A DNA stretch of 48,224 nucleotides, taken from contig JAFLBG010000027.1 of assembly GCA_017303975.1 (NCBI GenBank), positions 1-48,224 on the forward strand, written 5' to 3'. Of the stretch, positions 26,964 to 35,472 are shown piece by piece. Source of the stretch: Bacteroidota bacterium (GTDB lineage Bacteria; Bacteroidota; Bacteroidia; JAFLBG01). Position 1 is the first letter of the stretch; every line of letters begins with the position of its first letter. The position numbers and the translations under genes were made by a program. Below the pieces are notes generated by a model. It saw nothing but the letters and a program-made list of their open reading frames with translations, was not told the DNA's origin and searched no databases.

Positions 26964-29900
26964 ATGCAATTCAACGAAAACTCACGAGTTAAACTTCCTA
27001 CCATTTTGCATTTATGCAGATTGGGCTACACTTACTTGCCTTTATCAAGGACTAATTGGGATAAGAACACCAATATTTTTACCGATATATTCAAATCAAA
27101 TATTAAAAGATTAAATCCTGAAATAACTGATGGCGATGTAAAAGGCATATTAGATAACATCAATTTGGTGTTGGATTATGAGGATTTAGGGAAAGCATTT
27201 TATGAATTAATTACTTCTCCGTCCGGTTATAAACTAATTGACTTTGATAATTTCAAAAACAATTCCCTGCACGTTGTTACTGAATTACCATGCGTAAATG
27301 GTGAGGAAGAATTTCGACCTGATATTACATTGTTGATTAACGGAATGCCGTTGGTTTTTATAGAAGTTAAAAAACCGAATAACCTCGAAGGCATACAGGC
27401 TGAATACAAACGCACATTTAAGCGCTTTGAAAATAAAAAGCTACGTAAGTTTATTAACGCTACGCAGTTAATGGTATTTTCAAATAACATGAACTATGCT
27501 GTTGGCGATATTGTTCCATTGCAAGGTGCATTCTACGCTACAACATCATACTCTAAGCCTGTATTCAATTATTTTAGAGAAGAAGACAAGTTTGATTTAC
27601 AAGAATTATTAGCTGATGTTCCTGATGATTTGGAAACATTCATCTTAAAGGACAACAATTTAGTGGGTATTAAAAATGCTCCAGAATTTATTACAAACAA
27701 AAACCCCGATTCTCCTACTAATAAGATTTGTACTTCGCTCTTTCGGCCTGAACGATTATCATTTTTTCTGCAATATTCTATTACCTATGTAAAGGAAAAC
27801 GCCAGTTTACAAAAACACATCATGCGCTATCCACAATACTTCGCAACAAAAGCTATTGAGAAGAAATTGAACGAAGGCGTTAAAAAGGGTATCATTTGGC
27901 ACACACAAGGAAGTGGAAAAACTGCACTCACATTTTATAACGTAAAATATTTAACGCATTACTTCCGTGCAAAAAATATTGTTCCGAAATTTTATTTTAT
28001 TGTTGACCGTTTAGATTTACTAATACAAGCCGGACGAGAATTTAAAAGTCGTGGACTTGTGGTACACAATGTAAATTCACGAGAAGAATTTGCAAAGGAT
28101 ATTAAGTCCACAAGTGCCATACACAACAATTCCGGCAAATTGGAAATTACTGTTGTAAACATTCAAAAATTTAAAGATGATCCGGATGTTTTACGCAGTA
28201 AGGATTATCAATTAAACATTCAGCGCGTTTATTTCTTAGATGAAGTTCACCGAAGCTATAATCCGAAAGGAAGTTTCTTGGCCAACCTGAACGAATCCGA
28301 TCCTAACGCAATCAAAATAGGATTAACAGGAACGCCATTATTGGGTGATGATTATAATTCTAAATCTTTGTTCGGAGGTTACATTCACAAATACTATTAC
28401 AATTCTTCCATTGCTGATGGTTATACGTTACGCTTGATACGTGAAGAAATTGAAACCAGTTACCACTTAAAATTAAAAGAAGCCCTAAAAGACATTGAAA
28501 TTTTAAAAGGCGATTCCGACAGAAAGTTGGTTTACTCCCATCCCAAGTTTGTAGAGCCAATGCTGGATTACATTGTACAAGATTTTGAAAAGGCACGTAT
28601 TGCAAGCAACGACAATACTATTGGTGGTATGGTTGTTTGTGATTCATCGGAGCAGGCGGAACAAATGAAAGAAATATTTGAACACAAATATTCTATCAAA
28701 GAATCTGAATACAGAATGGCTGCCGAGCCTGCTGTTTCATACAACCAAAAACAAAAAGAAGAAAGTAAGGTAACTTCTTCGGCTCTTATTTTGCACGATG
28801 CCGGAACAAAATCGGAACGTGAAGTATTAATTGAAGAATTTAAAGACGGTAAAATTGATTTGCTGTTCGTGTATAATATGCTGCTTACTGGCTTTGATGC
28901 GCCTCGTTTAAAGAAATTGTATTTGAGCCGTGTTATTAAGGCACACAATCTTTTGCAAACGCTTACACGTGTTAATCGTACCTATAAAGATTTTAAGTAT
29001 GGTTATGTTGTTGATTTTGCAGACATACAGCGTGAGTTTGATAAAACCAACCGAGATTATTTTAACGAACTGCAAAATGAGTTGGGTGATGAAATGGAAC
29101 ATTACTCCAATTTATTCAAATCAAAAGAAGAAATTGAAAAGGATATTCAGCATATAAAAGAGGTTTTATTTCAGTACGATACTGTAAATGCAGAAGTGTT
29201 CTCACAACAAATTTCTGAAATAAACGACCGCTCTACCATGCTTCAACTGGCTAAAGCCCTTAACACCGCTAAGGAATTATACAACCTCATTCGCTTATCA
29301 GGTAATTATGAGTTATTAGAAAAATTAGATTTTCATAAACTTACACTACTATCCAGAGCAGCAAACGATAGGTTAGCATTAATCAATACTCGTGAAGCAT
29401 TAGAAAAAAATGTTGATACAAGCAATCTGTTAAATGTAGCATTAGAGGATGTGATCTTCGCTTTTACCAAAATTAAGGAGGAAGAAATGATTTTGGCTGA
29501 CCAACTCAAAAACATTTTACAACGTACCCGTGAAATGTTGGGTGGTAATTTCGACCAACACGATCCGGTGTTTATTTCATTAAGAGAAGAACTGGAACGC
29601 CTCTTTAAGAAAAAGAATTTAAGCGAGGTTACAAAGGAGGAAATGGAACAGAATATTCAGGATTTGGAAAAGATTTATAACGAAGCCAAAGAACTGGAAC
29701 GTAAAAATCAATTACTGAAAGCGAAATACGATAATGATTCCAAGTATGCCCGTTTGCACAAACGCCTAATGGAGAAAGACCCACTAACGGATAGCGAAAG
29801 CAAATTGTTTGAGGCTCTGCAAAGTTTAAAGAAAGAAGTGGATACACAGATTTTGCAAAATTCGCATATGCTTGAAAACGATAGCTACATTGAAAAAATG

Positions 29901-30029
29901 ATGGCAAGGATAGTGATTGACCAACTGATGAAAAAGCACCAGTTACCTCTTAATCCTGAATCATCACAACGAATTAACCTATTAATTGTAAAAGAGTACA
30001 TGAACGAGTATTACGGACGTGCATCTTAA
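26964..30029 (+). CDS. hsdR: type I restriction enzyme, restriction (R) subunit
   Basis: A 1021-residue motor-nuclease subunit. The PD-(D/E)XK nuclease has Asp120 and Glu134-Val-Lys136 (FRPDITLL ... VFIEVKKP). The SF2 helicase core has Walker A HTQGSGKT (313-320), motif II FLDEVHRSY (Asp426), GLTGTPL (motif III) and later motifs including LLTGFDAPRL and QTLTRVNRTY. A long helical C-terminal part (about 720-1000) should contact HsdM. It cleaves unmethylated DNA after ATP-driven translocation when joined to HsdM2-HsdS. Intact, with no frameshift. First gene of the locus, 11 bases before the Bro-N gene. Confidence 0.96.
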   Translation: MQFNENSRVKLPTILHLCRLGYTYLPLSRTNWDKNTNIFTDIFKSNIKRLNPEITDGDVKGILDNINLVLDYEDLGKAFYELITSPSGYKLIDFDNFKNNSLHVVTELPCVNGEEEFRPDITLLINGMPLVFIEVKKPNNLEGIQAEYKRTFKRFENKKLRKFINATQLMVFSNNMNYAVGDIVPLQGAFYATTSYSKPVFNYFREEDKFDLQELLADVPDDLETFILKDNNLVGIKNAPEFITNKNPDSPTNKICTSLFRPERLSFFLQYSITYVKENASLQKHIMRYPQYFATKAIEKKLNEGVKKGIIWHTQGSGKTALTFYNVKYLTHYFRAKNIVPKFYFIVDRLDLLIQAGREFKSRGLVVHNVNSREEFAKDIKSTSAIHNNSGKLEITVVNIQKFKDDPDVLRSKDYQLNIQRVYFLDEVHRSYNPKGSFLANLNESDPNAIKIGLTGTPLLGDDYNSKSLFGGYIHKYYYNSSIADGYTLRLIREEIETSYHLKLKEALKDIEILKGDSDRKLVYSHPKFVEPMLDYIVQDFEKARIASNDNTIGGMVVCDSSEQAEQMKEIFEHKYSIKESEYRMAAEPAVSYNQKQKEESKVTSSALILHDAGTKSEREVLIEEFKDGKIDLLFVYNMLLTGFDAPRLKKLYLSRVIKAHNLLQTLTRVNRTYKDFKYGYVVDFADIQREFDKTNRDYFNELQNELGDEMEHYSNLFKSKEEIEKDIQHIKEVLFQYDTVNAEVFSQQISEINDRSTMLQLAKALNTAKELYNLIRLSGNYELLEKLDFHKLTLLSRAANDRLALINTREALEKNVDTSNLLNVALEDVIFAFTKIKEEEMILADQLKNILQRTREMLGGNFDQHDPVFISLREELERLFKKKNLSEVTKEEMEQNIQDLEKIYNEAKELERKNQLLKAKYDNDSKYARLHKRLMEKDPLTDSESKLFEALQSLKKEVDTQILQNSHMLENDSYIEKMMARIVIDQLMKKHQLPLNPESSQRINLLIVKEYMNEYYGRAS

Positions 30030-30039
30030 AAAATAGTGT

Positions 30040-30909
30040 ATGAGTAAGAAAAGTGAAATTAAATTATTTGAACAAAAACAAGTACGAACCATTTGGGACG
30101 AAGAAAATGAAAAATGGTATTTATCTATTGTAGATGTAATTGAAGTACTTACTGGCACTGACCGCCCCAGAAAATATTGGAGTGACTTAAAATCTAAGCT
30201 TAAAAAAGAAGGAAGTGAGTTGTCCGAAAAAATCGGACAACTGAAAATGGAGGCGTCTGACGGCAAAAAATACACAACCGATGTGGCCGACACCGAACAA
30301 TTGTTTCGGGTTATACAGACTATTCCATCTCCTAAAGCAGAACCATTTAAACTGTGGTTAGCACAAGTAGCTGCCGAACGTTTGGATGAAATGCAAGACC
30401 CGGAGTTGAGTATTGACAGAGCCTTAGAGCAATACCTAAAATTGGGTTATTCGGAAAAATGGATAAATCAACGACTTAAAAGTATTGAAATTCGGAAGGA
30501 ACTTACCGATGAATGGAAAAAACGCGGTTTAAAAGATGGTGTTCAGTTTGCTACACTTACCGACATTATCACCAAAGCGTGGAGCGATAAAACTACCAAA
30601 GAATATAAAATACTTAAAGGGTTGAAAAAAGAGAACCTGAGGGATAATATGACTAATACCGAATTAATTTTGAGTATGCTTGCAGAAGCTTCCACTAAAG
30701 ATATATCTGAAGCTACCAAGCCCGCTTCTTTTGAAGCCAGCAAAAAAGTGGCCCAACATGGAGGGAATGTAGCTAAGGTGGCTTTAAAAGAATTAGAATC
30801 CAAAACCGGTAAAAAGGTTGTAACGGCTTTAAACGCTAAAAATCTATTGGAAAAAAATTTGTCGAATGTAAAAGACATTAAAAAATTACCATCGAAAAAA
30901 AAGAAATAA
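30040..30909 (+). CDS. Bro-N domain protein (phage antirepressor-like) inside the RM operon
   Basis: A 289-residue soluble protein. The N-terminal 110 residues match the Bro-N domain of phage/baculovirus antirepressors (IWDEENEKWYLSIVDVIEVL, YWSDLKSKLKKEGSELSE, FRVIQTIPSPKAEPFKLWLA). The middle LEQYLKLGYSEKWINQRLKS is typical of the longer bacterial form, and the C-terminus is Lys-rich. Bro-N genes recur in type I RM loci of Bacteroidota, where they might regulate the locus or bind DNA; the role is unknown. The stop codon overlaps the start of the transposase gene by one base (TAATG). Confidence 0.8.
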   Translation: MSKKSEIKLFEQKQVRTIWDEENEKWYLSIVDVIEVLTGTDRPRKYWSDLKSKLKKEGSELSEKIGQLKMEASDGKKYTTDVADTEQLFRVIQTIPSPKAEPFKLWLAQVAAERLDEMQDPELSIDRALEQYLKLGYSEKWINQRLKSIEIRKELTDEWKKRGLKDGVQFATLTDIITKAWSDKTTKEYKILKGLKKENLRDNMTNTELILSMLAEASTKDISEATKPASFEASKKVAQHGGNVAKVALKELESKTGKKVVTALNAKNLLEKNLSNVKDIKKLPSKKKK

Positions 30910-31370
30910 TGTCAAATACTTTTTCGCAAATATATATTCAAGTAATCTTTGCAGTTAAAGGTAGGGATAGTCTGATTTTACCGAGTTGGGAAACGGAATT
31001 ACACAAATATATTACAGGCATTATTACCAATAAAGGGCAAAAGTTAATAGCTATAAACGGAATGCCAGATCATATTCATATATTAATTGGTATGAAACCA
31101 AGCTGTTCCCTATCGGATTTGGTGAGGGAAATAAAAAAGTCCTCTAACGAATTCATCAAGAGTAAGAAATTCACAAAGTTTAATTTTCAATGGCAAGAAG
31201 GTTTTGGGGCATTTTCGTACAGCCATTCTGCGTTAGACAATGTAATAGCATATATTAGCAATCAGAAAGAGCATCACAGAAAAAAAACATTTAGAGAGGA
31301 GTACGTTGAGTTTTTAGAAAAATATAAAATAGATTTTAAAGATGAATATTTGTTTGAATGGATAGAATAA
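30909..31370 (+). CDS. IS200/RAYT-like Y1 transposase
   Basis: A 153-residue single-domain HUH endonuclease. The metal-binding motif is GMPDHIHILI (His55 and His57), and the catalytic Tyr is probably Tyr115 in VIAYISNQKEHH; SDLVREIKKSSNEFI precedes it. The length is that of solitary IS200-type TnpA proteins. It has no TnpB partner. It starts on the stop codon of the Bro-N gene and is followed at once by a large palindromic array, which suggests a RAYT-like role on that repeat family rather than a free insertion sequence; this is an inference. Confidence 0.88.
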   Translation: MSNTFSQIYIQVIFAVKGRDSLILPSWETELHKYITGIITNKGQKLIAINGMPDHIHILIGMKPSCSLSDLVREIKKSSNEFIKSKKFTKFNFQWQEGFGAFSYSHSALDNVIAYISNQKEHHRKKTFREEYVEFLEKYKIDFKDEYLFEWIE

Positions 31371-31376
31371 TGGACT

Positions 31377-31965
31377 TGAACCGGAAGGGTTCATATATTT
31401 CTAATAAACACAATAAAACAAATGATACGACCCCGAAGGGGTCGAACAACTTACAAATAGACAATTTATACATATGCGATTCCTTTGGAATCAAAAATTT
31501 GTGAAGAGGGGCAGGAAATAGAAATGCAAGAGCAAACCCGTAGGGTTTGAATATGTATAACAAACAGAAACAAACAAATGATACGACCCCTGCGGGGTCG
31601 AACACCTTACAAACGAAAAATTTACAAATATGCGATCCCTTCAGGATAAAAAATTTGGGAAGAGGGGCGGGAAATAGAAATGCAAGAGCAAACCCGTAGG
31701 GTTTGGATATGTATAACAAACAGAAACAAACAAATGATACGACCCCTGCGGGGTCGAACACCTTACAAACGAAAAATTTACAAATATGAGATCCCTTCGG
31801 GATCAAAAATATGGAAAGAGAGATAGGAAATAGAAATGCAGGAGCAAACCCGAAGGGTTTGAATATGTATAACAAATAGAAACAAACAAGTGATACGACC
31901 CCTGCGGGGTCGAACAACTTACAAACAGACAATTTATAAATATGCAATCCCTTCAGGATCAAAAA
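31377..31965. repeat. 156-bp tandem repeat array with three palindromes per unit
   Basis: The CGACCCC hairpin recurs at 31428, 31584, 31740 and 31896, exactly 156 bases apart. The GATCCC/GATTCC hairpin recurs at 31478, 31634, 31790 and 31947 (last two-sided pairing weak), and the CAAACCC hairpin at 31533, 31689 and 31845, with a related GAACC hairpin at 31378. This gives about 3.8 units. Between the hairpins the spacers are also conserved. The array fills the gap between the transposase and hsdM; the hsdM start is only nine bases past the last hairpin. It carries no protein gene. Confidence 0.92.
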
Positions 31966-31973
31966 ATAAGAGT

Positions 31974-33602
31974 ATGAGCAAGACATTAGAATTTGAAAGA
32001 AAAACAAAAACCCTTATTGACGACCTAAAGAGCGTTTGCGCTAATTACGGTTTAGGCAATGATGGCAATGAGTTTAAAATTATTACGCAGGTTTTTTTGT
32101 ATAAATTTTTGAACGACAAATTTGCCTATGAAATAAAGCAGTTGGAACCAAAGCTTGCCAAAGCGGAGAGTTGGGAGAGTGAATTAAAGAAATTTAAAAA
32201 GAATGATTACGAAATGCTGCTGATGCAGTTGAATGAAAATACTGCACGATTAAGACCAGAACATTTCATCGCTACACTTTACGATAAACAAAACAGCGAT
32301 AAATTTTCCGAATTGTTTGATAACACACTATTGGCTATCGCAAAGGAGAACAACGATATTTTTTCTGTACTTACCGATGGTGGCGAAAAAATAATGTTGT
32401 TTGAAAACATCAGCAAATATGTAACGGATAAGCGGGATGAATTTTGTAAGGCAATCGTTAACAAACTGGTGAACTTTAGCTTTGAACATATTTTTACCGA
32501 GAAGTTTGATTTCTTCGCTACTATTTTTGAATACCTCATTAAAGATTACAATACCAATAGTGGTGGCAAGTACGCAGAATATTTTACACCTCATGCCGTA
32601 GCTAAAATTATGGCATCGTGCTTAGTTACTGAAAAAGTTAAAGATGTAACCTGTTACGATCCTTCGGCAGGTTCAGGCACATTGTTAATGAATTTGGCTC
32701 ATGCCATTGGCGAGGATAAGTGTACCATTTACTCGCAGGATATTTCTCAAAAGTCATCAAACCTGTTGCGGTTGAATTTGATATTAAACAATTTGGTACA
32801 CTCTATACCTAACATTGTAAAGGGAAACACCTTGTTAGACCCCTACCACAAAGAGAAGGATAAAAAGACCTTAAAGAAATTTGATTTCATTGTTTCTAAC
32901 CCTCCGTTTAAGCTTGATTTTAGTGATTATGTGGAAGATTTAAAAAGCAAAGAAAACCACGAACGCTTTTTTGCAGGTGCGCCCAATGTACCAAAAACAA
33001 AACCCGAAGGCATGGCTATTTACCCCATGTTCATACAGCACATCATGCACTCGCTTTCTGCAAAAGGAAGAGCAGCCGTTGTTGTACCAACCGGATTTAT
33101 TACCGCACAAAGCGGAATTGAAAAAACTATACGTGAAAAAATGGTGGATGCTAAAATGCTGCGTGGTGTTATAAGTATGCCTAGCAATATTTTTGCAACC
33201 ACAGGCACTAACGTTAGCATTTTGTTTATTGATACTGCCAATAAAAAGGGCGACATCGTATTGATGGATGCCTCTAAATTAGGAACTACGGTTAAAGAAG
33301 GTAAAAATCAAAAGACATTACTCTCTGCCGATGAAGAACAAAAGATCATTAACACCTTTAATAAGCACAAAGTTGTTGAGGATTTTACGGTAGTTGTTTC
33401 TTATGACCAAATAAAAGAAAAGAATTACAGCTTTAGCGCAGGGCAATATTTTGATGTGAAAATTGAATACACAGATATTACTCCAAAAGAATTTGCAAAG
33501 AAGATGGAAAGCTATAAAACCAATTTGGATAACCTTTTCAGCGAATCAAAGAAATTGGAAAAAGATATTCAGAAACAATTGGAGGGATTGAAGTATGAGT
33601 AA
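31974..33602 (+). CDS. hsdM: type I restriction-modification methyltransferase (M) subunit
   Basis: A 542-residue N6-adenine methyltransferase. The ATG at 31974 (MSKTLEFERKTKTLIDDLKS) is chosen because an upstream in-frame extension would run through the repeat array. The N-terminal HsdM_N helices are followed by motif I CYDPSAGSGTLLMN (about residue 227) and motif IV VSNPPFKLDF (about 309). It pairs with HsdS to methylate the target and with HsdR to restrict. The last eight bases overlap the hsdS start, typical of translational coupling. Confidence 0.96.
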   Translation: MSKTLEFERKTKTLIDDLKSVCANYGLGNDGNEFKIITQVFLYKFLNDKFAYEIKQLEPKLAKAESWESELKKFKKNDYEMLLMQLNENTARLRPEHFIATLYDKQNSDKFSELFDNTLLAIAKENNDIFSVLTDGGEKIMLFENISKYVTDKRDEFCKAIVNKLVNFSFEHIFTEKFDFFATIFEYLIKDYNTNSGGKYAEYFTPHAVAKIMASCLVTEKVKDVTCYDPSAGSGTLLMNLAHAIGEDKCTIYSQDISQKSSNLLRLNLILNNLVHSIPNIVKGNTLLDPYHKEKDKKTLKKFDFIVSNPPFKLDFSDYVEDLKSKENHERFFAGAPNVPKTKPEGMAIYPMFIQHIMHSLSAKGRAAVVVPTGFITAQSGIEKTIREKMVDAKMLRGVISMPSNIFATTGTNVSILFIDTANKKGDIVLMDASKLGTTVKEGKNQKTLLSADEEQKIINTFNKHKVVEDFTVVVSYDQIKEKNYSFSAGQYFDVKIEYTDITPKEFAKKMESYKTNLDNLFSESKKLEKDIQKQLEGLKYE

Positions 33603-34800
33603 GATTTCACAAACTACTTTAGGTGATTTAATTGAATTTCAGCGGGGGTATGATTTACCTAAATCTGAATTTAAAGAGGGGAATGTTCCTGTAATATCTT
33701 CGAATGGTATTTTAGGATATCATAATGAAGCAAAAGTGAAAGCGCCAGGCATTACAATAGGTCGAAGTGGAACTGTTGGCCTACCACATTATATTAAAGT
33801 TGATTACTTTCCTCACAACACTGCACTTTTTATAAAAGATTTTAAAGGTAATTTCCCAAAGTATATTTACTACTTAATAAAAACTTTAAGATTAAACGAA
33901 TTTAAAAGCGGATCAGGTGTCCCAACAATGAATAGGAATCATTTGCATCCACTTAAAGTAAATGCGTATTTAGATCCTAAAATTCAAGAAAAGACAACCT
34001 CGGTACTTTCCTGCTTAGATTCCAAAATCGAACTCAACAACCGCATCAATGCCGAGTTAGAAGCAATGGCAAAAACACTTTATGATTATTGGTTTGTGCA
34101 GTTTGATTTTCCCTTCGACTTCGCTCAGGGCAAGCCGAATGCAAAAGGTAAACCCTACAAAACAAGTGGGGGTAAAATGGTTTGGAGTGAGGAATTAAGG
34201 AGGGAGATTCCGGAGGGGTGGGAGGTGAGAAAGTTAGAGGATGTAGAAAACAACATCATAACAGGTAAAACGCCTTCAACAGAAAATCAAAGTTATTTTA
34301 ATGGAGATATTCCATTTATTTGCATAGGCGATGTTAGAGGGAATATGCACATAGTTGATACAGAAATTAAACTAACAGAAGAAGGAGCTAATACACAAAA
34401 AAATAAATTTATACCTAAAGGATCTATTTGCGTTACATGTATTGCTACGCCCGGGTTAGTTGGCTTTGCAACTAAGGATTCACAAACAAATCAACAATTA
34501 AATTCTATCATTTGCGAAAAATTCGAAAATCAATATTATTTATATTTCTATCTCACTGACTATTTTAAGTACGCAAGGGCTAAAACAGGTAACACGTTTG
34601 CCAATATGAACAAAGGTGATTTTTCTTCTATACTTGTAGTTAAACCATCTAAAGAAGTATTGATAAACTTTTCTGAAAAAGTAAAACCTTTAGTTGAAAT
34701 TATACTTAATAATTCTTTACAAAACCAACAACTTGCATCTCTCCGTGATTGGCTTTTGCCAATGTTAATGAATGGGCAGGTGAAGGTGTCTGAACTTTGA
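33595..34800 (+). CDS. hsdS: type I restriction-modification specificity (S) subunit, 3' end truncated by insertion
   Basis: A 401-residue DNA-recognition subunit with two target recognition domains: TRD1 (about residues 5-145, start TTLGDLIEFQRGYDLPK) and TRD2 (about 205-375, start WEVRKLEDVENNIITGKTPS), each followed by a helical spacer (LNNRINAELEAMAKTLYDYW; NNSLQNQQLASLRDWLLPML). Between the TRDs an extra FDFAQGKP octapeptide is present. The original tail continued at LMNGQVKVGDEN (now at 35252); a 466-bp cassette supplies the new ending VSEL and stop. The ancestral protein would be about 462 residues. The essential helices are retained, so activity may be kept. Confidence 0.93.
   Translation: MSKISQTTLGDLIEFQRGYDLPKSEFKEGNVPVISSNGILGYHNEAKVKAPGITIGRSGTVGLPHYIKVDYFPHNTALFIKDFKGNFPKYIYYLIKTLRLNEFKSGSGVPTMNRNHLHPLKVNAYLDPKIQEKTTSVLSCLDSKIELNNRINAELEAMAKTLYDYWFVQFDFPFDFAQGKPNAKGKPYKTSGGKMVWSEELRREIPEGWEVRKLEDVENNIITGKTPSTENQSYFNGDIPFICIGDVRGNMHIVDTEIKLTEEGANTQKNKFIPKGSICVTCIATPGLVGFATKDSQTNQQLNSIICEKFENQYYLYFYLTDYFKYARAKTGNTFANMNKGDFSSILVVKPSKEVLINFSEKVKPLVEIILNNSLQNQQLASLRDWLLPMLMNGQVKVSEL
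34111..34137 (+). repeat. 24-base in-frame insert in the hsdS linker
   Basis: Within the linker between the two recognition domains, the usual FDFPNAKGKPYK of this family is interrupted by FDFAQGKP. The coding sequence is TTCGACTTCGCTCAGGGC plus six bases. The same short sequence type (TTCGACT[TC]CGCTCAGG) is a widely dispersed small repeat in Bacteroidota. The insert keeps the frame. Confidence 0.6.
34765..34785. repeat. 21-bp direct repeat, left copy, flanking the GxxExxY cassette
   Basis: Identical to 35252-35272 (begins TTAATGAATGGGCAGG), and encodes LMNGQVK of HsdS in both copies. Read as a target-site duplication; the match extends to 23 bases if two cassette-end bases are counted. Confidence 0.85.
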
Positions 34801-35251
34801 TTTTTGTGATTAAATGATTGGTATGATTAATGAGCAATACAAATATTCTGAACAGACTTCCCGAATTATTGGATGTGCTATGACTATTCATAAAACGTTA
34901 GGAAATGGTTTTCAGGAAGTCATTTATCAAAGGGCACTGGCAATTGAAATGGGTTTGGCTGGTATTGAATTTAGCAGAGAATTTGAAATGCCAATTTTTT
35001 ATAGAGAAGAACAAATAGGCACTCGGAGGGTTGATTTTTTAGTAGAAGGAATTATTTCAGTGGAGTTAAAAGCAATTACCAAACTAGAAGATGTTCATCT
35101 TGCGCAGGCTATTAATTATTTGGAAGCGTACAATTTGGAAATAGGTTTGCTTATCAATTTTGGAGAATCAAGCCTAAATTTCAAAAGATTGACCAACAAA
35201 AAATATAAATCACCTGAATCAAAACAATCAAAATAATCATAGTTCAGACAC
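34786..35251 (+). mobile_element. 466-bp cassette with terminal inverted repeats carrying a GxxExxY gene
   Basis: The left end reads GTGTCTGAACT and the right end is its exact complement (AGTTCAGACAC). Comparing the first and last 26 bases gives 23 matches. The cassette is flanked by a 21-bp direct repeat, and the interrupted hsdS tail continues in frame after the right copy. The left end supplies stops in all three forward frames within about 30 bases. The only gene inside is the 140-residue GxxExxY protein. This is best explained as insertion of a small mobile element or intervening sequence into hsdS. Confidence 0.8.
34814..35236 (+). CDS. GxxExxY protein (PD-(D/E)XK-like), cargo of the cassette
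   Basis: A 140-residue protein. The name-giving motif is GFQEVIY (Gly32, Glu35, Tyr38), preceded by IHKTLGN. Then RRVDFLVEGIISVELKAITK provides Asp74, Glu84 and Lys86, the PD-(D/E)XK-type nuclease signature, and INYLEAYNLEIGLLINFGE is the usual C-terminal strand-helix region. The family is widespread and multi-copy in Bacteroidota, with no assigned function. Two in-frame starts exist (34814 and 34823). It is the only gene between the terminal repeats, so it may drive movement of the cassette. Confidence 0.85.
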   Translation: MIGMINEQYKYSEQTSRIIGCAMTIHKTLGNGFQEVIYQRALAIEMGLAGIEFSREFEMPIFYREEQIGTRRVDFLVEGIISVELKAITKLEDVHLAQAINYLEAYNLEIGLLINFGESSLNFKRLTNKKYKSPESKQSK

Positions 35252-35470
35252 TTAATGAATGGGCAGGTGAAGGTAGGTGATGAGAATTTACCTGACAAAG
35301 AAGAAACAATTGAATATTTACCTAAGCAGTACAAGCCTTTCACTATGCATGCTAGAGGGGAGACTGGCCCTATAAAAAATCTTCAAAATTCAAAGGCAGC
35401 ATTAAAAAGCAAAAAAAGCGAAACCCCCAAAAACGAAAATTTGAAGAAGCGAAAGAGACAAGCTAGATAA
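35252..35470 (+). pseudogene. hsdS: displaced 3' end of hsdS
   Basis: From 35252 the frame reads LMNGQVKVGDENLPDKEE and continues for 72 residues to a stop, ending in a Lys/Arg-rich tail (NLKKRKRQAR). Its first seven residues repeat the end of the truncated HsdS at 34765. It is the original C-terminus cut off by the cassette. It has an ATG two codons in, so a short peptide could still be made. Confidence 0.85.
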
Positions 35471-35472
35471 AA

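Noticed and set aside
31377-31965. CRISPR array
   Set aside because: The unit is far too long (156 bases), spacers are conserved between units rather than unique, and no cas genes are present.
31890-31973. Upstream extension of hsdM by 28 codons
   Set aside because: It encodes the last repeat unit (RPLRGRTTYKQ...). HsdM homologues begin like the sequence from 31974.
31336-32007. A 223-codon open frame on the minus strand across the palindromic array
   Set aside because: The repeat unit is 156 bases (52 codons), so one open unit stays open in every copy. The translation is a repeated hydrophobic 52-residue block with no similarity to a real protein family, and it overlaps hsdM.
34790-34815. 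Programmed frameshift joining hsdS to the GxxExxY gene
   Set aside because: There is no slippery site, and stops in all frames lie between them. Terminal repeats and the flanking duplication explain the arrangement better.
34765-35272. Phase-variable hsdS switch by inversion
   Set aside because: The long repeats are direct, not inverted, and there is no second hsdS gene or site-specific recombinase nearby. The inverted ends belong to the small cassette itself.
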